A stretch of 22,723 nucleotides of DNA from positions 1 to 22,723 of the IMG/VR virus record IMGVR_UViG_3300042090_000565. One strand, 5' to 3'. Positions within the stretch are counted from its first letter, which is position 1. Each line of letters starts with the position of its first letter. The position numbers were made by a program, and so were the translations under genes. This DNA comes from a virus. Below the pieces are notes generated by a model that ran no database searches, was not told where the DNA came from, and was given only the letters and a program-made list of their open reading frames with translations. Below are positions 7,816 through 14,719 of the stretch, in pieces.

Positions 7816-8304
7816 ATGGCATTAAAACGCAGGATCGTCCTCGACGATGCGCTGATTTCTACGCCGCCGGATCCCGTTATAGATGAAGTGTCGGAAGGCA
7901 CTCCACCCCACAGCAATCTTCTTCGGTTCCGCGATTCGCCCGCGCTCGATCCTATTCCCTATCCTGGCCGGCTTTCGGAATCCGACATCGCCTATCAGCG
8001 CCGGCTTTCGGAATCGATCGCTGCCGAGATTCCGGTCATGCTGCCGACGCCGGTACTCCAGACGCCGCTATCGCCGCGCATCGATGAAACGAAGCTCAAC
8101 ATCGACCGCCATCCGAATCTGCAACAGTTTGCCGACTTCAACGAGTTTTACGAGCTGGCGCGACTGGCCTTGCGCCCGAATCTGGATTGTAAGCTTTGCG
8201 GCGCTACGGATGGATTCGACGCCGACTTCGTGAACAGTTCGGTGCGTTGCAAGAAATGCAATCTGTCCATTCCGATGTCGCTCTTTCAGGAACAGTATCG
8301 ATGA
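7816..8304 (+). CDS. Zinc-ribbon protein of unknown function
   Basis: This 162-residue protein has a Pro-rich, probably disordered N-terminal two thirds, with a short internal duplication (GRLSESDIAYQ then RRLSESIAAE). The C-terminal end has C125-KL-C128 and C145-KK-C148, 16 residues apart, a standard zinc ribbon that would bind one Zn. Such ribbons mediate DNA, RNA or protein contacts. The gene appears to start a new transcript, with a promoter-like element 7 bases before its ATG and no ribosome site, and it precedes a glycosyltransferase. No specific role can be assigned. Confidence 0.7.
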   Translation: MALKRRIVLDDALISTPPDPVIDEVSEGTPPHSNLLRFRDSPALDPIPYPGRLSESDIAYQRRLSESIAAEIPVMLPTPVLQTPLSPRIDETKLNIDRHPNLQQFADFNEFYELARLALRPNLDCKLCGATDGFDADFVNSSVRCKKCNLSIPMSLFQEQYR

Positions 8305-8391
8305 AATCCTCCTACGGCAGGTTTTTGCTGCTTCCCTGCTGGAAGGGAATAGCGAAGCGGAGCAGCGTCAGATATTCCCAGGAGGATTGAA
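8305..8391 (+). promoter_or_regulatory. Structured leader that can mask the ribosome site of the downstream glycosyltransferase
   Basis: The Shine-Dalgarno stretch AGGAGGATT (8380-8388) is perfectly complementary to AATCCTCCT (8305-8313), directly after the previous stop. Inside this arm, GCTGCTTC (8327-8334) pairs with GGAGCAGC (8359-8366, one G-U). An alternative helix is GGGAAT (8345-8350) with ATTCCC (8374-8379). The nested arrangement could hold the ribosome site closed. Confidence 0.5.
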
Positions 8392-9417
8392 ATGCGGGTA
8401 GCACTCTTCACGATCAATAATTTCCTTGCCGGCACCGCCGCTACGTTTGGATACCGGGAGACGCTCGAACGCATGGGCCATGAAGTCCTGCCGGCGCGTC
8501 TCCCGGGCAACCAGGTGCAAGTCACGCCCGAGCTCCTGGCCGAATGCCCGACGATCGAACAGCTCATGGAATGCGACCTGGTGCTCAGTACGCATCACGA
8601 ATACGTCCAGCCCTGGCTCGAAGCGATGTACCCGTTCGCGGCCTGGGACAAACTCATGAGCAAAGTTCCCGTGCTCGCGCGGTTTGATGAATCCATGGAC
8701 CGCGGCGATCTGCTGCTTCCCCACCGCATGCCGGATCTTTTGCAGTGGGCGAAGCACTATTCGTTTCCGGCCGCCCAGGATGCCGACACCTACAACGGCC
8801 AATGGCTGCCCTTCGGAACCGATACGACCATCTTCAAACCTGGCACGCCGCTCCCTGAGAAAAAATATGACGTCGGCTTCATTGGCACGATGTATCCGAA
8901 GCGTCATGAATATCTGACCAAGCTGATCCAGTTCGCCGGCAGGAACACCAAGCTCTATGTCGGCAACGTCGCGGTCCAGGACATCGCCGGCGTCCGCTCG
9001 CGCGACACCGCGCTGCTCTTGGCCGACAACTATCGGGACATCAAGATTTTCTTTTGCTTCCCGCCGATCTCGCGGCTAGTGGTTTCGAAGATCCCGGACA
9101 TCATGGCCTGCGATACGCTCGTCCTGTATCCGCGTTTTCCCGGGGAAGCCATGGCCAAGAACTATTCCCCGTTTGAGCATGAGAAGCACATCGTCTATTA
9201 CGAACTCGGGTTTTTCGCCAACAACGGCAAACAGTTGCAATACTATCTCCAGCATCCCGAAGAGGCCGAGCGCATCGCCAAGGCGGGCGGCGAGCTGGTC
9301 CGCGCCGAGCACACCCTGGAGCAGATGATTCACAAGATGATGGCCTATGCCGGTGTTTTCGCGCCGAAGGAGGTTGCCCTTCTGCGGGGAGAATCCTCAG
9401 TAGACAACGGTGGATGA
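8392..9417 (+). CDS. Glycosyltransferase, CgeB-like / GT-B type
   Basis: This 341-residue protein starts with a Rossmann-like MRVALFTIN strand and a Gly/Ala loop. It has a central YDVGFIGTMYPKRHEYL motif typical of CgeB-like spore-protein glycosyltransferases, where the second GT-B domain begins. Later there are KIPDIMACDTLVLYPRF and EHEKHIVYYE segments, like the nucleotide-sugar-binding region of GT-B enzymes, and the conserved HPEEAERIAKAGGELV helix. It would transfer a sugar to an unknown acceptor: virion protein, modified DNA base or host glycan. The AGGAGG site is strong but may be sequestered by the leader. A second glycosyltransferase of a different fold is encoded at 10322. Confidence 0.78.
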   Translation: MRVALFTINNFLAGTAATFGYRETLERMGHEVLPARLPGNQVQVTPELLAECPTIEQLMECDLVLSTHHEYVQPWLEAMYPFAAWDKLMSKVPVLARFDESMDRGDLLLPHRMPDLLQWAKHYSFPAAQDADTYNGQWLPFGTDTTIFKPGTPLPEKKYDVGFIGTMYPKRHEYLTKLIQFAGRNTKLYVGNVAVQDIAGVRSRDTALLLADNYRDIKIFFCFPPISRLVVSKIPDIMACDTLVLYPRFPGEAMAKNYSPFEHEKHIVYYELGFFANNGKQLQYYLQHPEEAERIAKAGGELVRAEHTLEQMIHKMMAYAGVFAPKEVALLRGESSVDNGG

Positions 9418-9435
9418 TTTATCGAGAATGGACTC

Positions 9436-9678
9436 ATGCAGCCCGAAGCGCAAACCCTCCTGCTCAAAGACTGGCCCTACCAGCCCGTCAGCATCGCGTT
9501 GATCATCTACCAGCGCGAGCATGGCAAGAATCCCGCTTCGCTATGGGTGGGTTCGGCGCTCTGGAAGATCCTCCGGGACGCTTCCGACGCCGAAGAGTTC
9601 TATGCGGTCGGCCAGTTCCTGATCCGGTGGGAATCTTTCGGGATGCTCGAGCCCCACGAGTTCATGTTTACCGCTTGA
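9436..9678 (+). CDS. Small protein of unknown function
   Basis: This 80-residue protein is not recognised. It is rich in Trp, Leu and Ile (KDWPYQPVSIALIIYQREHG, WVGSALWKILRDASDAEEF) and looks like a compact helical domain. Start ATG 9436 has only a weak GAG ribosome site. Its last codons overlap the -35 element of the next candidate promoter. Confidence 0.55.
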   Translation: MQPEAQTLLLKDWPYQPVSIALIIYQREHGKNPASLWVGSALWKILRDASDAEEFYAVGQFLIRWESFGMLEPHEFMFTA

Positions 9679-9703
9679 CATCAATTCCTAAAAGTCTTAC
9701 CTT
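9675..9703 (+). promoter_or_regulatory. Candidate promoter with perfect TTGACA, giving a leaderless transcript
   Basis: A perfect -35 TTGACA (9675-9680), a 17-base spacer and a weak -10 TACCTT (9698-9703) place the transcript start at about 9710, exactly at an ATG. There is no Shine-Dalgarno before that ATG. Confidence 0.5.
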
Positions 9704-9709
9704 TAGCCC

Positions 9710-10141
9710 ATGAGCCGGTAGATTCCCAATATTGATCCCTACGTTTACCTCTTCATTCGGACGGACCTTTCCGTTCCTCAACAAATCATTCAGTCTGGCC
9801 ACGCGATCTGGTCGCTTTGCGCGTTGCGCGGCGAAACCGGCTGCCCGAACATCGTGCTGATCGGCCTGCCCAGCCTGAAGTCTTTGCAAAAAGCGGCGCA
9901 TAATATTCCTAAAAATATTCCGCGCTATGAGTGGCACGAGCCGGACTGGAACGAAGAGTTCACGGCCCTGGTCACGGCGCCGGTGCGCGGCGCGGACCGC
10001 GAGTATTTCAAGAAGTACCGAGTTTATGCTCCCGTAGCTCAACATCCAGAGTGCCTGACTCTAAATCAGGCGGATCTAGGCGAGAATCCTAGCGGGAGCA
10101 CCATTTTGCCGGGGAGTGCGGAGGCATCTGCGCGGGTTTAA
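9710..10141 (+). CDS. Peptidyl-tRNA-hydrolase-like (Pth2-type) gene with an in-frame UAG at codon 4
   Basis: The frame reads ATG AGC CGG TAG and then stays open to TAA 10139. After the amber codon (9719-9721) the protein has YVYLFIRTDLSVPQQIIQSG, HAIWSLCALRG, CPNIVLIGLPSLKSL and EWHEPDWNEEFTALVTAPV, ending in KKYRVY. This order (R-x-DL, Q...HA, a central VLIG strand, EPD...E.TA, AP) is like phage Pth2-type peptidyl-tRNA hydrolases, which free tRNA from stalled peptidyl-tRNA. No ATG, GTG or TTG lies between the amber and the domain; the next usual start, TTG 9824, would delete its first strand and helix. Expression should therefore need amber suppression, an ATT start at 9722, or an untested alternative; a pseudogene or sequence error is possible. 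The frame runs on through tRNA gene 10028-10103, which begins right after codon 106. Confidence 0.6.
10028..10103 (+). tRNA. tRNA-Sup (CTA), amber suppressor, class I
   Basis: All stems can be drawn: acceptor GCTCCCG/CGGGAGC (7 bp), D-stem GCTC/GAGT (one G-T), anticodon stem CCTGA/TCAGG with loop CTCTAAA, and T-stem CTAGG/CCTAG. The anticodon at 10061-10063 is CTA, which reads UAG. A discriminator A and an encoded CCA end (10101-10103) follow. The elbow is unusual: the D-loop AACATCCA lacks GG and the T-loop CGAGAAT lacks TTC. The gene overlaps the 3' part of the reading frame from 9710. Confidence 0.85.
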
Positions 10142-10166
10142 GTACCAGCCCCGGCACCAGTCTTGG

Positions 10167-10270
10167 GCGTCCGTAGCTCAGCGATAGAGCATCGGTCTCT
10201 AAAACCGACCTCGAAAGAGCAGCGAGTTTTAACTCGTTGGTCGCGGGTTTAAATCCCGCCGGACGCTCCA
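10167..10270 (+). tRNA. tRNA-Sup (CTA), amber suppressor, with a 34-nt variable region
   Basis: The acceptor is GCGTCCG/CGGACGC, the D-stem GCTC/GAGC, the anticodon stem TCGGT/ACCGA with loop CTCTAAA, and the T-stem GCGGG/CCCGC with loop TTTAAAT. The anticodon at 10199-10201 is CTA. The discriminator is T and the CCA end is encoded (10268-10270). The variable region 10209-10242 is 34 nt and folds into two hairpins: CTC-GAAA-GAG (10210-10219) and CGAGT-TTTA-ACTCG (10223-10236). The body resembles tRNA-Arg(TCT), as if that tRNA had gained an insert and a changed anticodon loop. Confidence 0.82.
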
Positions 10271-10307
10271 ACTTTTTAACCGCAATCTAGTGGTTGGGGT
10301 TTCGTGG

Positions 10308-10313
10308 TAACAT
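10308..10313 (+). promoter_or_regulatory. Candidate -10 element (TAACAT), leaderless spacing
   Basis: TAACAT lies 8 bases before ATG 10322, the same distance as the -10-like elements at 7803 and 9698 from their ATGs. No good -35 is visible at 16-18 bases upstream, and no Shine-Dalgarno precedes the ATG. Confidence 0.3.
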
Positions 10314-10321
10314 TCGGCTCG

Positions 10322-11182
10322 ATGAGCCTCAAAGGAAAGTCGCTGTACGTCCTCACGCCCATGTACGGTGGTGGGCTAACTCTCAACTATCATAACTCTT
10401 TCATGCAGCTCGGGTTCCTGTGCCGGGATCTTGGCATCGAGTTCGCTTGGAGCAACACCTGGAACGAATCGCTTATTTCCCGCGCCCGCAATCGTCTCTC
10501 CGACACGTTTCTCAAAGAATCGAACGCCGACTTCGCCTGCTTCATCGATGCGGACATTGGTTTCGATCCGCGCGACATCCTGGCGATGATGGAGCTCAAC
10601 AAAGACATTCTCGGCGTACCGTGCAGCAAGAAGTCGCTGCGCTGGGACCGCATCCAGGTGTCGATCGCGCGGCGCGTCATCGAATGGCTGACGTCGACGC
10701 CGAAGCCAAGCAACGTTGCGGTCGACGCGCTGGCTTACCAGTTCATGCAGAGCGGCCGGCAGTTCAGCTCCGAGGATCTCCCGCGCATCGGCGGCGATTT
10801 CGTTTTGAACTTTCCGAAGATGGAAAGCAACACCAAGACCATCGACCTGGCCACGCCGGAACCGATGAAGCATGTGGGAACCGGATTGCTGCTGGTCAAG
10901 CGCGGCGTCTTTGAAAAGTTCATGAAGGTCTATCCGAACCGCTGGTACGAGCCCCGCGCCGATGCCAATGCCTTGCCGGGACGGATCCACGATTTCTTCA
11001 AGGTCGGCGTCAACGAAGAAACCCGCGAGTACGATTCCGAAGATTACTGGTTTATCCACGATTGCCTGGCGATGGGATTCCAGGCACTGCTTTGCCCGTG
11101 GGTCAAGACCACGCACATGGGCACAACGACTTTCTATGGTGACATGCCAGCGGCTTTGGCGTGCGCGGGCTCGATTCTATAG
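10322..11182 (+). CDS. Glycosyltransferase, GT-A fold (phage GT2-like)
   Basis: This 286-residue protein starts with a KSLYVLTPMYGG strand-loop. It continues with the conserved NESLISRARNRLSDTFLKES segment and the metal-binding DxD motif D76-A77-D78 in FIDADIGFDP. A late KTTHMGTTTF motif supplies a likely third metal ligand. These are hallmarks of GT-A nucleotide-sugar transferases frequent in phages. The acceptor is unknown; virion protein or host glycan are options. ATG 10322 is preferred over the in-frame GTG 10304 because the protein core begins at MSLKGK. The stop is UAG (11180-11182), embedded in the next gene's AGGAGG site and in frame with it. Confidence 0.82.
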   Translation: MSLKGKSLYVLTPMYGGGLTLNYHNSFMQLGFLCRDLGIEFAWSNTWNESLISRARNRLSDTFLKESNADFACFIDADIGFDPRDILAMMELNKDILGVPCSKKSLRWDRIQVSIARRVIEWLTSTPKPSNVAVDALAYQFMQSGRQFSSEDLPRIGGDFVLNFPKMESNTKTIDLATPEPMKHVGTGLLLVKRGVFEKFMKVYPNRWYEPRADANALPGRIHDFFKVGVNEETREYDSEDYWFIHDCLAMGFQALLCPWVKTTHMGTTTFYGDMPAALACAGSIL

Positions 11183-11191
11183 GAGGCTGAA

Positions 11192-11635
11192 ATGGCCGGT
11201 GAAAAAGGGACCAGCAATTCAATCGGTTGGCTCGAACTTATTTTTCAAGCAACGGTTCTTGCGGCGATGAATACGCTCATTGCCAATGCGGGTTCGCCGT
11301 TGACGCAGCTCTATGTCAGCCTGCACAACGCGGATCCGACCGCAGCCGGCACGCAGAGTTCCAATGAAACGATTTACACGAACTATGCGCGCGTGTCCGT
11401 TGCGCGAACCAGCGGCGGCTGGTCGATTGCGGCCGAGACGGTCACGAACGTCGGGGCCATCAACTTCCCGCAATGCGGCGCCACGGGCGACACGATCACC
11501 TATGTCGGCGTCGGCACGGCTTCTTCCGGCGCGGGCGTGCTTTTGTGGGCGGGCCCACTATCAAGTTCACTGGCTGTGAGCAATGGCATCACGCCATCGT
11601 TTGCCGCTTCTTCGCTGACGATTACCGAGGGCTAA
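11192..11635 (+). CDS. Phage tail-fibre / virion surface domain protein
   Basis: This 147-residue protein matches a widespread small phage structural family. A helix (LELIFQATVLAAMNTLIA) is followed by LYVSLHNADPT, YARVSVARTSGGW, INFPQCGATGDTITYVGVG, LLWAGPLSSSLAVSNGITPS and FAASSLTITEG. Members are annotated as tail-fibre or baseplate-associated proteins. A strong AGGAGG lies 5 bases before ATG 11192. The gene follows the GT-A transferase by 9 bases and in the same frame, with only a UAG between. Confidence 0.7.
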   Translation: MAGEKGTSNSIGWLELIFQATVLAAMNTLIANAGSPLTQLYVSLHNADPTAAGTQSSNETIYTNYARVSVARTSGGWSIAAETVTNVGAINFPQCGATGDTITYVGVGTASSGAGVLLWAGPLSSSLAVSNGITPSFAASSLTITEG

Positions 11636-11636
11636 A

Positions 11637-13409
11637 ATGGCGGTTACACCGGGACAGATTCCGGTCACGCCGGGATCTGGCAAAACACTCGATACAGCCG
11701 AACTCACCGTAAACTCCACAACGGTAGAGCGCGAAGTTGTCGTCGTTGCGAGTCCCTCCACGCCGGGAAACTATGCCGAAGTCAACGCCAACAGCGCCTT
11801 GCAGGTTGCCGTCGTGGGTGGCGTCACGGCCCAGGACTTCAGCGATGCCGGAAACTCCAGCACCACGCCGCTTGCCGCGAATGCCGTATTCACCGGCATC
11901 TGGAAGAATGTGGCCGGGTTCGTTTCATTGGCGGTTGCCGTCGACACCGATCAGGTCAGCGCATCGACCGCGACGGCGGGATTGGTCATCAACTGGTCCG
12001 AAGATGGCGTGAACGTCGGCGATGCGGACATCACCTATGTCAATCTGCAGGATCTGACCACATCCACGCTCGGTGGCCAGACCTACGTTTTCCCGATCAA
12101 GCGGCAATACTACCAGCTCGTCTATACCAACGGCGCAACGGCACAAACCGTTTTCCGTTTGCAGACGATGATCAAGGTCAACCCGGTTGTCGGAACCTTG
12201 GTCGACCTCGATGACCAGATCACCGGGAACATGCACGGCAACATCGCCCGTTCGCTTTTGTTCGGCCGGCAGGGCTACAACTCCAACACATTCCAGGATG
12301 CAACGATCAAGGCCCCGCTGACGCCTCCGGTGGTGGGCGATCCCGCCCTGGTCGTCAGCATCTCCCCGACATGCCCGACGATTCCGCGCGATATGTTCGG
12401 CGACATGATTGCCACGCCGCGCTGGGATCAGTTTGAAATCAACTTCTCGCGCGGGCTCGACCCGACGCTCATCAATCCGACACTGGCCGGAACGGGATCC
12501 TACTCGATCGGCAACGGCGGCGCCACCCTTTCAACCGGCGCCTCGGCCGGCAGCTCCTGCAATTTCACGTCGACCGTCACGTTGCAATACATGGTCGCGC
12601 ACGAATGGTTTGGCTATCTGACGGGACTGTTTCCCTTGGGCGTTGCCGGCTCCCATTCCCGGGAAGGGTTCTGGAATCCAACGGACGGTTTTTGGGTGGG
12701 CTACGAAGGAACCACCTGGGGACTGAGCGTCATGCAGGGCGGCGTCGTTACACAGACCGCGCAATCCGCGATGAACGGCGATCCCTTGAATGGTACGGCC
12801 ACCTCGCAGTTCACGAGCGGCGGCATCCCGGTTGCCTGGAATCCGCAGAAGATCAATCTCTACCGTTTGCGCGGCGGCTGGCTCGGCACGGGCGTCGTGG
12901 TTCTTGAAATCGCCAATCCCGACGGCGGCTGGGTTGTGATGCACACGTTCCGCAATCCAAACTCGCTGACGACTTCCTACGCCTATTCGACCAACTGGTA
13001 CTTCCAAGCCGAAGTCTTGAACTCAACGAACGCGACCAACCTCTCGCTCTATATGGGTGGCGCAACGTTTGGCGCAGCCGATTGCACCTGGCGTCCCACG
13101 GATCCGTTCAATAACCAGACACAGCTCACCGGGACCACGCGATCGGCCGCTTTCGCGCAACAGCCGGCGAACGGTGCGGGCCAGGCCGCCGTGTTCTTGC
13201 CGGCGTTGATGGATCAGCTCCAGAATCTTTTTGTTTCAAACAAGACGCAGCAAAACGATCCGCTTCTGGAAGTACAGCGGCGCATACTGCTTGAGCTCAA
13301 AGGCATCCGGCTGGCGATGGTGCAGCTCGCGTGCGAAGGCGGCAAGGCGCGAGAATCCGATTTTGATCCGGCAAACTTCTTTTCCACGGGCGACGAAGCA
13401 ACAAACTAA
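11637..13409 (+). CDS. Large virion/fibre protein of unknown detail
   Basis: This 590-residue protein begins one base after the previous stop. It is rich in Gly, Thr, Ser, Val and Asn in beta-strand patterns. The N-terminal 220 residues resemble phage fibre or appendage N-domains (VVVASPSTPGNYAEVNANSA, LVINWSEDGVNVGD, YYQLVYTNGATAQTVFRLQT). The central part, about 265-480, has Trp/Gly-rich strands (HSREGFWNPTDGFWVGYEGT, PDGGWVVMHTF) like a receptor-binding or lectin-like beta-sandwich. The end is a helix (DPLLEVQRRILLELKGIRLA). Its location among surface-protein genes supports a fibre or receptor-binding role; the exact family is not recognised. Confidence 0.65.
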   Translation: MAVTPGQIPVTPGSGKTLDTAELTVNSTTVEREVVVVASPSTPGNYAEVNANSALQVAVVGGVTAQDFSDAGNSSTTPLAANAVFTGIWKNVAGFVSLAVAVDTDQVSASTATAGLVINWSEDGVNVGDADITYVNLQDLTTSTLGGQTYVFPIKRQYYQLVYTNGATAQTVFRLQTMIKVNPVVGTLVDLDDQITGNMHGNIARSLLFGRQGYNSNTFQDATIKAPLTPPVVGDPALVVSISPTCPTIPRDMFGDMIATPRWDQFEINFSRGLDPTLINPTLAGTGSYSIGNGGATLSTGASAGSSCNFTSTVTLQYMVAHEWFGYLTGLFPLGVAGSHSREGFWNPTDGFWVGYEGTTWGLSVMQGGVVTQTAQSAMNGDPLNGTATSQFTSGGIPVAWNPQKINLYRLRGGWLGTGVVVLEIANPDGGWVVMHTFRNPNSLTTSYAYSTNWYFQAEVLNSTNATNLSLYMGGATFGAADCTWRPTDPFNNQTQLTGTTRSAAFAQQPANGAGQAAVFLPALMDQLQNLFVSNKTQQNDPLLEVQRRILLELKGIRLAMVQLACEGGKARESDFDPANFFSTGDEATN

Positions 13410-13429
13410 GACTTTAGGAGAAAACGAAA

Positions 13430-14068
13430 ATGGCTCTCAACCAAGGCAACCAAGGACAGACTGGCAAGCAGGTCGGGCAGAACCTCACCGCATCCTTCGG
13501 AGAATATGCCGACACGCTCGTAACGGAATTGATGCCGCGCTACTACGAACAGGCGTATCGCGGCCAAACGTACTTCAACTCGATCACCAACGCGGCCGTG
13601 ACGGCATACTCCGGCGCCTCCGGCGGCACGCCTTTGCTCGGCGTGTGGAATCCCGCGAACTCCGGCAAGAACCTCATCATCATCCATGCCATGGTCTCCG
13701 TCTATACGGCGGCCTCGGCGGCCGGGACCTGCGCCTTTCGTCTCTACGCGGGCGTGACCGCGGCGATCACCGGCACACTGGTCAGCCCGGTTTCTTCCTT
13801 GACGTTTACGAGCACGGGCGGCGGTTCCGTGGCACGCGCTTCGCAGAACGCGGCGAACAGCTCGTCCACGGCGTTGACCTATATCAACACCATCGGCTCG
13901 TATTACTGGGCGACGGCGGCGGGCGCGGTCATGACCAACCCGTTGCTCTACGATTGCGCGGGCTCGCTCATCATTCCTCCGGGCTCGATGATTGGTCTTG
14001 GCGGGTCGGTTGCGCTGACGTCGGCCACTTACGATGCATTCATTCTGTGGTCGGAAGCCTTCATCTAA
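13430..14068 (+). CDS. Virion surface protein, paralogue 1 of a four-gene tandem family
   Basis: This 212-residue protein has the family plan: a short N-terminal NQGNQGQTGKQVGQNL tag, the conserved core GEYADTLVTELMPRYYEQAY-RGQTYF, a beta-rich middle (TPLLGVWNPANSGKNLIIIH), and the end YDCAGSLIIPPGSMIGLGGS. The core and end are conserved in all four copies while the central loops vary. GGAG precedes ATG 13430. It is probably a capsid decoration, fibre or adhesin subunit; the family is not named with certainty. Confidence 0.7.
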   Translation: MALNQGNQGQTGKQVGQNLTASFGEYADTLVTELMPRYYEQAYRGQTYFNSITNAAVTAYSGASGGTPLLGVWNPANSGKNLIIIHAMVSVYTAASAAGTCAFRLYAGVTAAITGTLVSPVSSLTFTSTGGGSVARASQNAANSSSTALTYINTIGSYYWATAAGAVMTNPLLYDCAGSLIIPPGSMIGLGGSVALTSATYDAFILWSEAFI

Positions 14069-14077
14069 AAGGGAAGC

Positions 14078-14719
14078 ATGTTGAATGTTCTTAACCAAGG
14101 ACAAATCAATAAAAGTCCCGGCGTCAATCTCGTCGCTTCGAGCGGGGAATATGCCGAGACGCTGACCACGCAGCTCCAGCCCCGGTACTACCAGAATGCG
14201 TACCGGGGTCAAACCTTTCTTACGGCCATCTCGAATGCGGCGGTGACCGCCTATTCCGGAGCGGCGGCGGGAACGCCGTTACTCGGACTCTGGAACCCTT
14301 CCTACAACGTCAAGAATCTCGTTCTTCTCCAGGCGGCAGCTTCGGTCTATACGGCAGCGGCCACAACCGCAGTCACCGTGGCATTCCGTCTGTACGGAGG
14401 ACCAACCGCGGCGATCACCGGCACGCTCGTTGCTCCCGTGAATGCTTTGACGTTGATTGGTGTCGCGGGGCAGGGCTCGATCGCGCTGGCTTCGTCAAAT
14501 GCCGCGAACACCGGCAGTAGTGCGCTCACCTACATCTGCACGATCGGATCCTACTACTGGGCCTCGGCACTCGAAGCGCAAAAAACCGACCCGATCATCT
14601 ACGATTGCGCAGGGGCAATCGTCATCCCGCCGGGTTCCATGATCGCGCTCGGCGGTTCGGTGGTTCCGACGACCGCAACTTTTAACGCATTTCTGATATG
14701 GGCCGAGGTGCCCATCTGA
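14078..14719 (+). CDS. Virion surface protein, paralogue 2
   Basis: This 213-residue protein begins MLNVLNQGQINKSPGVNL and carries the family core GEYAETLTTQLQPRYYQNAY followed by RGQTF, LLGLWNPSYNVKNLVLLQ, and the end YDCAGAIVIPPGSMIALGGS. A 65-base stretch (14144-14208) is almost identical to paralogue 3 (14788-14852, one difference). AAAGGGA precedes ATG 14078. The stop TGA overlaps the ATG of the next gene. Confidence 0.7.
   Translation: MLNVLNQGQINKSPGVNLVASSGEYAETLTTQLQPRYYQNAYRGQTFLTAISNAAVTAYSGAAAGTPLLGLWNPSYNVKNLVLLQAAASVYTAAATTAVTVAFRLYGGPTAAITGTLVAPVNALTLIGVAGQGSIALASSNAANTGSSALTYICTIGSYYWASALEAQKTDPIIYDCAGAIVIPPGSMIALGGSVVPTTATFNAFLIWAEVPI

Noticed and set aside
9824-10141. TTG 9824 as the start of the Pth-like gene
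   Set aside because: This would delete the conserved first strand and helix (YVYLFIRTDL to GHA), and there is no ribosome site.
10209-10242. The insert in the second tRNA as a group I or archaeal-type intron
   Set aside because: It is only about 29 bases, lies in the variable loop and not the anticodon loop, and lacks intron core elements.
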